From Byssothecium circinans (Eukaryota; Ascomycota; Dothideomycetes; Pleosporales; Massarinaceae), in NCBI GenBank assembly GCA_010015675.1, contig ML976985.1:320191-384190 (forward strand): 64,000 nt of DNA. The letters are read 5' to 3'. Below are positions 43,677-53,632 of the stretch, piece by piece; positions within the stretch are counted from its first letter, which is position 1, and every line of letters starts with the position of its first letter. The position numbers and the translations under genes are program-made. The notes under the pieces are model-generated. The model was given only the letters and a program-made list of their open reading frames with translations. It was not told the origin of the DNA and did not search any database.

Positions 43677-43715
43677 CAGGCAACACTGCAGGCAACACTG
43701 CAGGCAACACTGCAG
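43677..43715 (+). repeat. Three tandem copies of a 12-bp unit
   Basis: CAGGCAACACTG is repeated three times without mismatch (43677-43712), followed by CAG. It lies 100 bp after the stop of the 203-aa protein gene. Confidence 0.9.
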
Positions 43716-43826
43716 TAGCGTAGAGACGGTCATCATCTTACGTCCAGCGTTAAAGTCTACTTCCATTCATCGAGACATGGTATCGCCGTCAATCTTTTGA
43801 ATGATGTTTCTATCTGATTGTTGTAA

Positions 43827-44006
43827 TACCTCTCGCGCTTCTTCCTGGGCGAGTTTCCTCAAGAACTAATCGATCAAATCAGCGATTATCTGCCCCGAAA
43901 TGACTTGAAAAATGCCCTTACTGTATCCAGAAAATCTGGCTTCGCTGCTGAGAGAGCTCAATTTGAGTCGTTTATCAATTTAACCCACGAACTCTACAAG
44001 ACATGA
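43827..44006 (+). pseudogene. F-box gene fragment
   Basis: The frame between a TAA at 43824-43826 and a TGA at 44004-44006 encodes GEFPQELIDQISDYLPRNDL, then LTVSRKSGFAAERAQFESF. This is the usual start of a fungal F-box domain (LPxELxxxIxxYLxxxDLxxxxxVS). There is no ATG before it and the protein ends after 59 codons, so only the N-terminal part of a former F-box protein remains. Confidence 0.55.
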
Positions 44007-44014
44007 AACGACAT

Positions 44015-44779
44015 CTAACTCTGTCCTGTTAACAGCGCAATCTCCTCATCAATCTTGGCCTTGTCTTCAAAAGTCTGCATGTATTCCATATAATTGAGTC
44101 TCCAGAGCGGACGTTCGAGCTGAGCGGGAAAGTATCCTGCCGTTTCCCAGTCTATAATGCAAACGACATCCAATGTCGTAGGGTGTACCAGAATGTTGGT
44201 ACGAGCGAGGTCGGCATGGCAGAAGACGTAATCGTTGGGAACTGAAGACTGTTTCGGCGCCCACGTATCTCGACGGTCGTATTGCTCAATGCGGGGCGGC
44301 GGAAGAACGAATCCATTAAGCCCAGTCCAACTGGACGTGAGTTTCTGCAGTTGTGGTATGACCGTTCCCTCAATGTAGGTATTGACTTTGTCGGCGACAA
44401 TCTCCTCGCATTCAGCGCATCTCCCACTATCCACATGAGACCGCCCTTGCGGCTTGCGACACTGATTCACTACCGAAGAGGCCGTGATGCCATCGATGTG
44501 CTGAACTACGAGACGCATAACACCCTTCTCATCTCGCTGACAGGAATGAACGACTGGGACCGGTATGGAGGTGTGTTGCCTGATGAGCTCTAGAGCAGCA
44601 GCTTCGTTCTGGAGACGATGCGATGACCTTTTACAAGGATATGTTGGCCAACCATTTGCTTGTAGTTCGCCTGGGTAATATTCGCTTTTGATGAAGTGCT
44701 CTTCTGTGATAATGTACTTCTTGTTACCAAGGTGGGTGGTACCAAAGTTGGTGGGACGAAGGTTGATGGTTTTAATCAT
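44015..44779 (-). CDS. APH-family (aminoglycoside phosphotransferase-like) kinase-fold protein
   Basis: A single frame of 254 aa. It belongs to the large fungal group of APH/choline-kinase-like proteins. LQNEAAALELIRQHTSIPVP is the helix with the conserved Glu, LVVQHIDG the hinge, FCHADLARTNILV the catalytic loop with HxDxxxxN, and VCIIDWETAGYFP the metal-binding Asp motif. All key residues are present. Fungal members are numerous with largely unknown small-molecule substrates; antibiotic resistance should not be assumed. A shorter N-lobe than in bacterial APH is usual here. The start at 44779 precedes the lobe closely. Confidence 0.83.
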   Translation of the reverse strand: MIKTINLRPTNFGTTHLGNKKYIITEEHFIKSEYYPGELQANGWPTYPCKRSSHRLQNEAAALELIRQHTSIPVPVVHSCQRDEKGVMRLVVQHIDGITASSVVNQCRKPQGRSHVDSGRCAECEEIVADKVNTYIEGTVIPQLQKLTSSWTGLNGFVLPPPRIEQYDRRDTWAPKQSSVPNDYVFCHADLARTNILVHPTTLDVVCIIDWETAGYFPAQLERPLWRLNYMEYMQTFEDKAKIDEEIALLTGQS

Positions 44780-46263
44780 CGTGATAGAACAGGATAATAA
44801 CAGGCTGGGTTTCGTAACGAGGTTGGAAAGGCGTCGGAATGCGGCGGGGTCTTGAGGGGTACAACGCCTAAATACTCGCGTTTAGCGCTGCCGAGCTGCT
44901 AGTCCGAATCTGGGAAAGCGTAATGCACGAAGTTGGATTCGTGAGGGCGGCTTGAAACAGGCTGAGGCTTCAGTGGTCCGTGGTGAGACGACTACTGCAG
45001 GCTCCCTGGTTTTATCTAGCTGTATAGGGAATTGGCCTACGGGTGTATTAATCGGCGTTAGAGGTTGAGTACAGTAGCTCGGCTCCGAGAGTGAGTACTC
45101 AGGCCTACCAAAACGCGTTCTCACCATAGTTTTCCGGTGTTGCTAGTCACCGATTGCCTATTTAGGCTAGCCAAGCGCCTCACTACCTCTGAAATTACCT
45201 AGTTACGCAATTCACCACCGTAATATAGAGAGCAGCCCTGAAGGGCTCGGGGCTCTATTACGTGCTAGTGATCACTGGCATAAGATTACTATTACATACT
45301 AGCAATACATCACGCCAATTCCCTATACAGCTAGACGAAACCAGGGTGCTTTCTTAATGGGGCCGGATTTCGCCGTAAGTAGCCCTGAGTAGGGGCCGAA
45401 TAGAGCTTAAAACCATGTCGTTTCTGCAATAAAAGCCCTGTGTACACGCCCTAAAGGCATTCTAATAAATAGAGAGTAAATTTTTACCCTAGAGCCTTCA
45501 CTTTTATTTTTTAACGACTACTTTTATATGTGTATTTATAACCTATGCACAAACTAAGCTTTCTTCGGCGTTTTTTGGCCTTACCAAGAAAGCACCTACC
45601 ACTGATCCATAAGGATGTCCAGCACCTCCGTATATAGCTTCTCATCCATTCTTTCCAGCGTTTCTGGGGATGCTAGCCATGGGCATCGCGAACTCTGCGG
45701 AGAGTTACAGATTGGCGTCCAAATGCATAGTTACACGCGCTGTGTGAAGGGTTGCAGGAGTCCTCATGGGATGATAAACATGGGGACAGTTTGGTCAATG
45801 AGTATTTCTTTGATAAGCTTCTCTTTGGAGTGGATTGTTTTGGTCAAATCCCCTGAGGCGGAATTTGAACGTATATAGCAAGGTGTTTGTTCACTGTTGG
45901 TGGCGCGAAATCACGCTCATATGGTTGAAAACAAAAAGCGTAGGAATGCTGCGTTAGATAAACGTGTGGAGAATTTGGGTAACGAGTATTTCTTCGAGGC
46001 TCTTCTCTATTGAAGTGGACGGTTTCGATCAAGTCGCTGCAACAGCGTAGATCCAAAAGCTTTTTCAGGCTTTGATGGTTGTGTCGCCTCACTTTGTGTT
46101 ATCCGCCATGGATGTGCTGGTGCCCACTTCATCGGAAGCCCGAGTCAAAGGAGACTCTTTCTCTCCGCAAGTACAACGAACATGAAAATTGAATTGAAAA
46201 GATCGATTTATGCCATTAGAGTATCTTAAGCCATGCTTCCGTAGTCCACTCTTCAACCTTTTC
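44780..46263. other. Repeat-bearing intergenic region
   Basis: No intact gene. It contains the imperfect 36-bp inverted repeats at 45001-45036 and 45314-45349, and a weak diverged duplication at about 45780-45855 and 45970-46045. Confidence 0.5.
45001..45349. mobile_element. MITE-like inverted-repeat element with 36-bp ends
   Basis: The left end (45001-45036, GCTCCCTGGTTTTATCTAGC then TGTATAGGGAATTGGC) matches the reverse complement of 45314-45349 with three mismatches. Two of them are the adjacent TA/CG pair expected from C-to-T and G-to-A change. The interior is non-coding. No clear target duplication seen. Confidence 0.55.
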
Positions 46264-48585
46264 CTAACCCCCATATGTCGACCCGAAGGAGGTATCTTCC
46301 CCCACCACAATCCTATACACTACCTTTGCATATTCACCCGCCGACTTCATATCATCCCACGCCCCCAAAGCCATAAAGGCAGCCTGTGCATGAAGAAATG
46401 CCTCCACCAAATGATCCACAACCAAACCCCACTTGACAACTCTGAAGCGTGTAGAAGACGAGTCTGTACCAACGACCACAAACCCAAGCGCGGTAAGAAC
46501 CTTCCCAACAGATTTTAGAGCGCTGACCATATTGTTCTGTGCAACATAGCTGCGCGCCAGCAACAATTGCGGGTCCCAAAGTGCGAGGCGAGGCACCTCG
46601 TCCGCAGGTCGCGTGTACGTGTCGTCCAAGGCCCTGAGCAGACGCTCCATTCTGTCCGTCTGTATGCCGTGCGATGCAGACGACCCGCACACGCTCTTCA
46701 TTTTCCCCAACAAATCCTCTCTCTTCGAGCTCACAGCAGCCCTTGTGTCTTTGGCATCCTGACAGATGGTACAATCACAGACAAAACCCCAGGGTTTGAG
46801 ATTTTTCTGCATCTCATTCAGATTAGTAGCATCGGGCATGTGGTACCAGAATGTGATTTCAGTGCCGGCTTCTAGATCTTGGGTTGCGCGCACTATCATC
46901 ATGTCGCCAATGAAGGAACGACGCGCGTTGCTCATGCAACTGTGGTTGATGTACGAGGCTTGGGTCCAGATGCCACAGGAGTGGTATTCTGCAGGCTTTT
47001 CTGACTTGTTGGCCATGATGTCTTTGTGACTGGTCAGGCTGGAGAGGGGACAGCCGAAGACGTTGAGAGACATGATTCGTTCAGCAAGGAATCTAAGGGT
47101 AATCAGTACGCGCAAAACTATCTGTGAGGTGTTGTGAATAAGGACTTACGTATCGACTATTGGCTTTCCATCGACTGTAGACATGCTGACTGCATCGTAG
47201 GTCCCATGATACAAGGTGGTGAACGTTCGGGCGACAGATGGATTACAGTAGAGCTTCTGCACAATCGTTCGAAGGAGATCAGCCTGGCCTCCCATGAATC
47301 CCCGGTTCGTCTCCAGATTCAGTAAAAGGGTGTGTTCAGAGCTATCGCCTTCACTCTCAGCCACATAGGCATAACTGAAAGCTTTTTCGCACAGAAGCAA
47401 GTCTCCAGCCTTTACAGCCGTGGTGGTGAACAACCCACGCCCCTTGTTCTCCGTTGCCTTTATTTCGACAGGCCCGATGTAGGTGGCATGGTTCAACAGA
47501 GGCGGACGTCGCTTTCTCGCCTCTGATTGAAGTAACTTGAAGTCGTACTCTCCAATATCCTGCTCTAAGCATCGGTCTCGAGCACGATCGAGAACCACAG
47601 ATGCTTGATTGTTGTTTGGAAAGTTGGTACAGAGCAGTTCAAGCACTTCACAACATTCGCGGAACCGTCCGAGAGAATATAGAGCCTCTACCGCCCTAAA
47701 TAGTGCCTTCTCGTTGGGGTTGGAGCCGAAATGAGGGAAGCCCGTATCGGAGAGTGCAGCGTCGAATTGCTTGGTTTTGAGAAAAGCAAGTGCTCGGTTG
47801 CGCTTGATCATTTCTATCTCGTCAATTGTGGCTGGTTGCGAAAGGGCGTCCGAATACCTGTTCAGGCTGATTAGCACACAAATCAATGCCTCTTTGATAT
47901 GCTATACTTACTCTGTAATCGCCTGCCAGTAATTGCCTTTTCCTACAGCCGAATTTCCTTTGAGCCGTAACGACTCTGCTGAGCGATCTGCGGTAAGAAG
48001 TGACGAGCGCCATGCCTTGGGTATCCTAGGATCGTCTCTGCCGACATAAATGACGTCGGAGAGATGATCTACACGTAGACCATACTCTCCGGATGCCATG
48101 ACCTTGAAGTAGGGCTCCTTGACAAGTAGGATCGTGTTGACATTGACAACGTCGGCGGCTTCACGGACTTTCTCCTCTTCCTGCTGGTATAGTTGCAGCA
48201 TGATAACATCAGCACGCTCATCTTCAACCAAAACCATGACCCCAGTCATCCGGCTAGGTGGTGTGATAGCACGCAGCAAGAGATATGTGCCTCGATGGTG
48301 TGTCTCAAGCTGAAGATCTCGAATGGCGATGCGCTGCAGCTCAGCTAGAGGTGCAGTGCATGGAAGGTATGCTGGTGGGATAAACGACGAATGAAGCATG
48401 GGTTTTTGATCGCTTCCTGAGAGTCGTTGCCTGGCGAGAAGGGCTCCCATGAACTGAAAGTAAGTCTGCTCTCTAGGCTTCCAGTCGTGGGGGCGCTGGC
48501 CTTGACGCTTTTTGGCCTTTTCCAGAGTCTTCTTCTGGTTCTGGAGCAGGTCCCAGTATTGGTCCGTAACGTTGTCGACATCCAT
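46264..48585 (-). CDS. TPR-SET protein (SMYD-like lysine methyltransferase family)
   Basis: Three exons: 48585-47912, 47857-47150 and 47092-46264. The introns are 54 and 57 nt and phases fit, giving 736 aa, usual for this fungal group. An N-terminal unknown domain (about 1-200) is followed by TPR-like helices (SAESLRLKGNSAVGKGNYWQ to about 330). The SET domain (about 375-570) has GRGLFTTTAVKAGDLLLCEK at its start and the S-adenosylmethionine-binding ASYINHSCMSNARRSFIGD. TQDLEAGTEITFWY follows, and the post-SET-like cysteines are in GFVCDCTIC. It probably methylates lysine on histone or non-histone proteins; the target is unknown. An upstream in-frame Met at 48663 exists; 48585 (MDVDNVTDQY) is preferred. 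Confidence 0.88.
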
Positions 48586-49257
48586 CGTGAGATAACGGCG
48601 ACGGAGGCACTCCGTTGTTGGGAGGGATTTGAAGTGAGTAAATGTCAGCAGGCACTGGTTCAAAAGTTCAACACTGTAGAAGCCGTGAAGGCGGTTTCTC
48701 TACCCTTAAGAGCGATTGTCATGGCGGGCCATCACTGCAACATCACCTTCACCGCGAATATGCGGTTTTACAAACGGCTGGGAACAGCAGCGCGCATGTT
48801 ACACAAAGTTGTGTCGATGCATGACTGGATTATTGTTTGCCTGCAAGCTTGCCTGCAGCGGGGGGAAGGTTGATGGCATGCCGGGAGTTTCAAATGGTGG
48901 CACGGCGGTAAACAATCCATGAGGGAGGAGGGATGGGACGGCAGATGGTGGATGACGGATGGAATGAGTAATTATGGTAACACTAGATGCCCAAGTGAGA
49001 GGAGAAGCACGTGTCTGTCTGGTGGGTTCAGCCTGCAGCCACCAATGCACAGCGATAAGCTCCGATAAAGCTCCAAAGCCGCCCTCAAGCTCCCAATAGC
49101 AGCATAGCTATCTCCGCGCTCCGTGGATATGATGTCAACACCACCTTTTCGTATTTAATAAATAAAAACAACAATAATCAACCCCAAAATTCCTGTCCTT
49201 GCACCCTGTCATCCTCCGCCAAAGCCTGTCAAAGTGATCAATTGTGGACTTGAAAGC
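48586..49257. other. Divergent promoter region
   Basis: Lies between the TPR-SET gene and the SDR gene, which point away from each other. Nothing recognised. Confidence 0.55.
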
Positions 49258-50301
49258 ATGCCGGACGCTAACGAAGCAGTGAACTCCGAGCACTTCTCGC
49301 CGTACCGAGCAGATGGGAAATTGGTGAGTGGAGAACAATTTAGAAAGCGGTGGATGAGATTTCGAGCAAAATTGACAATTGTTGTAGTATGGATTCGTCT
49401 GTGTCGTAACAGGTGCAGCACAACCCGTGGGAAGGGCTATTGTCACTGAACTCGCCAGTGCGTCTACCTCATTTCTACTTCTCCTCATTCTCCATACGGA
49501 CTTACTGACTGTTCCCCAGCGCACGGCGCAGCCTGCATATACGCCTGCTCGACCTCCTCCTCAGACTCCTACGACACCCTCGCCTCATCCGTCGCCGCGC
49601 AATACCCCAACACCAAAATCATCGGCTACCCTTACAACCCCACCTCAGAAGAGGCTACACTCGCTTTAATTGACGATGTGCTGAACCAATGGGGTCGGCT
49701 TGATATATGGACGTCGTCCACAGGACTCTTAGGCCCTCCATCGATAACGAATACCGGACCAAAAGATCTAAGCGCTGCATTCGAAACAAACGCCATGCCC
49801 GCCTTCTTCGCCCTCAAGTATGCGCCTGCTGCGATGCAGAAAACGACACCAAAAGGCAACTATGCGAACGCAGCAGCTAAAGACGTGCCATACGGCTCCA
49901 TTATTGTTGTTTCAAGTGTGGCGGGTACGTACGGTGGGTGCTGGGGTCCTGCATTCACGATGTCGTCGCATGCAGCATTAGGCGTCGTTCGATCGGGCGT
50001 TGCTGTGCTGAAGGGTACGGGGGTAAGAATCAACGCGATTACGGCGGGACAAATCGATGTTGGTGTCGATCTGAGCGGGAGTGGAGTGAAGGAGATGCAG
50101 CAGGGGCAGTTTCCGCCGAGTGCGCTGCAGAGCGAGGAAGTGAGGAAACGAATTGTTGGGCTTGAGAGAGCGGGACGGCCGGAGGAAGTTGGAAGGGTGG
50201 CTGGGTTTTTGGCGAGTGGGTTTTCGAGTTATATTACCGGAGCGGAGCTGAGAGTTGATGGAGGTGCGAGTGTGATGAATCCATTGACTGTGCCGGTCTA
50301 G
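49258..50301 (+). CDS. Short-chain dehydrogenase/reductase-fold protein lacking the Tyr-Lys catalytic pair
   Basis: Three exons: 49258-49323, 49388-49457 and 49520-50301. The introns are 64 and 62 nt, giving 305 aa. The Rossmann start is GFVCVVTGAAQPVGRAI (a TGxxxxxG cofactor loop), and the active-site Ser strand IIVVSSVAGTYGG is present. The classical YxxxK motif should follow. The sequence there is GPAFTMSSHAALGVVRSG, so Phe stands for Tyr and Ser for Lys. RINAITAGQIDVG and the C-terminal ITGAELRVDGGA are typical. It is therefore probably not a normal oxidoreductase: a pseudoenzyme, or one with changed chemistry. Both changes are visible in clean sequence, and the gene is otherwise intact. 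Confidence 0.85.
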
Positions 50302-50369
50302 ATGTTCGCAAAGTAGTCGTTGATACATTCGTACTGTTACAGTGGCGCTCAAAGACAAGAAGCTGTCAT

Positions 50370-51065
50370 TCAATGCTGCAGCACAACCGGCTTTCCCTTC
50401 TCCCACCCATCCAAGCTGTCCTTGATATTGATCCAATACCGTAATTTCACGGCCTCGCTCTTCGCCCCTTCAATATCATCCTTCGCAAATGCTTCTTCCA
50501 ACAGCTTGACACTCTTCTCAATTCTACCCTCGTTCTCAGCTTTCATTTCCACCAAATCTTCCTCGCTCTCTGCCTCTTCAATCTGCTCTCTCGCTTCCAA
50601 AACCTCCATCAGCAATTTCGGATCATCCACCTTAGCCGTCTCATCTTCAGCTACCTCGATCCCTCGCAGACTAAGGAGGTACTGCGCCCGTAACAGCGGT
50701 GACTGTAACGTTTTGTAGGCCTCATTTATCCGAGCGCTTAGTGCTTGTGCTTTATTCTTGTCTTCGGGCGGGTGTCGATCAGGATGTGCACGACCTTGGA
50801 GTTGTAGGAATTCCCGTTTCAGCGCGTTTGTGTCGACTGCGAAGGAGCCGTGCGGTGGAGGGCCAGAAGGTAAAGTGGATGGGAAGAACGTGTAGTGCGT
50901 TTGCGTCTGTGATGTCGACTGGTCACGCCGCTGTAAGGATAGGAGCGGCAGGCGGCGTGCACAGAAGAGGCATGGCGATGCTATTTGTCGCGTTCGAAGG
51001 GGAGCGGAATTTTCGGAGGCGAGAGAGGCGCGAAGTGTTGCTGATGCTGGGCGTAAGGACCGCAT
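50370..51065 (-). CDS. JAC1: JAC1/HscB-type mitochondrial J-protein for Fe-S cluster assembly
   Basis: A single frame of 231 aa from ATG 51065 (MRSLRPASAT). It delivers the scaffold Isu1 to the Hsp70 Ssq1 in the mitochondrial matrix. The N-terminus is Arg/Ser-rich without acids, as in a mitochondrial presequence. A CxxC-like remnant (PCLFCARRLP) sits before the J-domain, as in eukaryotic HscB. The J-domain (about 75-150) has the essential HPD in GRAHPDRHP. The C-terminal three-helix bundle that binds Isu is recognisable in DDPKLLMEVLEAREQIEEAE and in the closing LRYWINIKDSLDGWE. An in-frame Met at 51170 lies upstream but would bury the presequence. Confidence 0.93.
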   Translation of the reverse strand: MRSLRPASATLRASLASENSAPLRTRQIASPCLFCARRLPLLSLQRRDQSTSQTQTHYTFFPSTLPSGPPPHGSFAVDTNALKREFLQLQGRAHPDRHPPEDKNKAQALSARINEAYKTLQSPLLRAQYLLSLRGIEVAEDETAKVDDPKLLMEVLEAREQIEEAESEEDLVEMKAENEGRIEKSVKLLEEAFAKDDIEGAKSEAVKLRYWINIKDSLDGWEKGKPVVLQH

Positions 51066-51406
51066 TGTGCTTGCTGTCCGATTAAAGGACAGAGGGATTG
51101 GTGGCCTTCGAGATGGTGGGCACGTCGATTGTGAGGTAGATGTTTGTGATGCGATTTCGGAGGCGAACATTTTGGCTCAAGGATCACCGCATTACGTCAT
51201 CATCTAGGGTCCGCATGTCGGAGGCCTAGAATCTAGACCTTTTCACAGCATGCTGAACATCGAGAACAACAATCCTTTAGTTCAAGAGGACTTGACTTCC
51301 AATTGCCAATTCTTAAGCGAATATATGGAGGAATGCAAATTTATATCGAAGCAAAAACTACACAAGCTATGGACCAACCGCTAGCAATGAACAAGTCCCA
51401 TGAACC
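51066..51406. other. Short intergenic region upstream of JAC1
   Basis: About 340 bases between the JAC1 start and the YOS9 stop. Nothing recognised. Confidence 0.5.
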
Positions 51407-53107
51407 TCATAATTCATCCTTATACACTTCCTCACTCCCACTCCCCTCTTCGTGGCTCTCTTTCTCTTCATCCGTGCCATCCTCACCCTCCCTCTTCATA
51501 CCCCTTCCCTTCTCATCAACCTTAACCTCGCCCTTCGCCTCAGCCTTCTTCTGCGTTATCTTCGTACCCTCATCCGCATCGACGATCATCCTGTACTCGA
51601 AATTTCGCACTCCGGGCATCTCAACAACCTCCAACTTCCACTTCTCCCCCTCTCGCGCCATTTTCAGCGCATTCTCTTTCAACTTCTCGAACGCCCTTTG
51701 TGAAATACCCAATTTCTTCATATCCTCCTGACTCATTTGCATGCCCTCGCTGTTGAGCAACGTGCCTCTACTGATCTCCTTGCCGCCTCCAACTATCACG
51801 CTTTTTTCTATGACGCGGCCTTCGCCTCCGACGAGGGCTTGCGCGCCGACTTCGATGCCGCCGATGATGGGCCCGCGCTTGGAGGAGCCTTCGAGTCCAC
51901 CTTCCATTTCGCGGAGCGGGTTGTGACTTTCAGCTTGGGCAAGCAGGCGCTCACTTTCGCGCACTTTGTATTCGAGGTTCTCGAGCGTCCACTCGTCAAT
52001 CTCGGAGGGAGCAAGCACTGGCTGGCAGGATATGTGGTGCGCAAGGTCTTCTTGTGGCGGGAGGAAAGCGACGTCGTTGCAAAGGCGCGGCGTGTAGATG
52101 ATCATGAGATAAGAGCAAGTGCTCACTTCTTTGATCATGGCGATCCTATCTGTTGCTTGGGGGTGGCAGTGGTACTAGATAGATGTTAGTAAAACGTTTT
52201 CCAACCACAGTGTATCGTACGTAAGACATACCTGCACCTCGATCTTGCGGTCTTTGCCTGTGAGATCGCACTCAGTGCCGCCCGACAGCTTCTGCACCAT
52301 GTATCGGCTCGCGCCTTTGGTCTTTAGCTGCGGAAGGTCGACGGCCGTCTCTTCGTTCGTGTTCCCCTTGTCCTCAATTTCCTTAGTGCCCTGCTCAGTC
52401 CCCAACGTCTTCCTGTCTTCCTTCTTGGAAGTCTTCTTCGATTCCGGATACTTGCCCAAGATGAAGCTCTTCACACTCGTGTCCTCGACCGGAGGATAGA
52501 TTGGTACGTTGCGACCAGCCGGCAGCTGATGGAATTGCTTGACCTCGGCCTTGTAGCAGAAGCTATAGCTCCACCACCCGCTCACGTAGTATATGCAGCT
52601 CCCTTCCATGCCTTGCAGCAGCTCCCATCCACGATCTGTTGCGCGCATCAATTCCTTCTCCTCCTCTGCCTTCGCTTCCTCGGCTGACACGGTGCTGTTC
52701 TGCGGGGCTTCGTCGGGTATGATGGGTATGCTGCAAAGGTAGCGCTGACCTCCTACGACTACACGTTCATACGTTTGCTCGAGTACGACGTCTGACGGTG
52801 AGGGACTGGACGACGGTCTACTCGGCTTGGAGAGATCCTGCGTCTCTTGCGATCTCGAGGTCGCAGAGCTGGTACTGCGGGGACCCGTGTGCGAGAGGAG
52901 AGATGAGGCATCATCTTCTGTTATATAGGTCTGTGGGAAGACAACATCGTACTATACATGATGGTAAATAAGAGAACTGACACCATGGGTGCCCGATGGA
53001 CGACAACGTACCTGCGGAAAGGCGAGCAGATCGTCAAAGACATTGAACGAGTGTTGACCGGCGAGCGCAATGCGCAGGAACGTGGGAAGTGCCCAGAAGT
53101 TCCTCAT
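51407..53107 (-). CDS. YOS9: YOS9/OS-9 lectin of ER-associated degradation
   Basis: Three exons: 53107-53012, 52930-52232 and 52174-51407. The introns are 81 and 57 nt and all phases are 0, giving 520 aa. It sits in the ER lumen and recognises trimmed mannose on misfolded glycoproteins for the Hrd1 ligase. Signal peptide MRNFWALPTFLRIALAG is followed by HSFNVFDDLLAFPQ. YERVVVGGQRYLCSIPI precedes the MRH lectin domain (about 130-310). That domain shows CIYYVSGWWSYSFCY, the Gln of KQFHQLP, the Arg of GTECDLTGKDRKIEV, and the Glu and Tyr of IKEVSTCSYLMIIYTPRLC. The four sugar-binding residues are therefore present. The C-terminus is highly charged and ends KDEL, the ER-retrieval signal. Confidence 0.93.
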
Positions 53108-53632
53108 TATCGTCGGAGCACAATGTGCGAACGTGTGAGTGATGCGACGTGGTGTTTATCAGTTGACGACAGATATCACTACCGTGCCGTTTCCCGAAGC
53201 GGTTAGTCTCAATTCTTCCTGTGAACTAGCCCTTGGACAGAATAAAACATGAGTGTACATACATATGCACTCCAGCTCAGTGGCGCCATTGTTTGCTTAT
53301 ATATTGGTTTATTGATTCGATTGCTCCTCCATTTGATTGGATGACTCGGGAGCTTTACATACATGTGAGCTACACTATCCTATTCCGTAGCATGCTTTCA
53401 ACATGCCAAAATTGCACACTAAAGCAACCAATATGAGACTCTCCCTCTCCCCCTAGAAGCCGCCACGATGCATACGCCGCTAGTCTGTCACGACGTTATA
53501 ACAAAGGAAAATAGTTGCCATTTTGAAGATTCCAATTGCAATTGACCACCAACGCCCGCTCGAACAAGGATGGCGAAATGGTATACATAAATTAACCGTG
53601 GATGGGAGACACGTAGGGACGGGGAAATAGAC
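53108..53632. other. Intergenic between YOS9 and RAD53
   Basis: Promoter of YOS9 and 3' flank of RAD53; no gene recognised. Confidence 0.55.

Noticed and set aside
43293..43766. 157-codon minus-strand frame containing LQCC repeats
   Set aside because: The repeats are just the translation of the 12-bp tandem repeat, and the rest is antisense to the 203-aa protein gene.
44882..45127. 81-codon minus-strand frame that looks protein-like
   Set aside because: It overlaps the left inverted-repeat arm of the 45001-45349 element and has no recognised domain; probably repeat-derived.
36720..50301. A biosynthetic gene cluster formed by the CoA-transferase, APH-like kinase, SET protein and SDR
   Set aside because: No backbone enzyme (PKS, NRPS, terpene cyclase) is present, and the genes are spaced by repeats and unrelated housekeeping genes.
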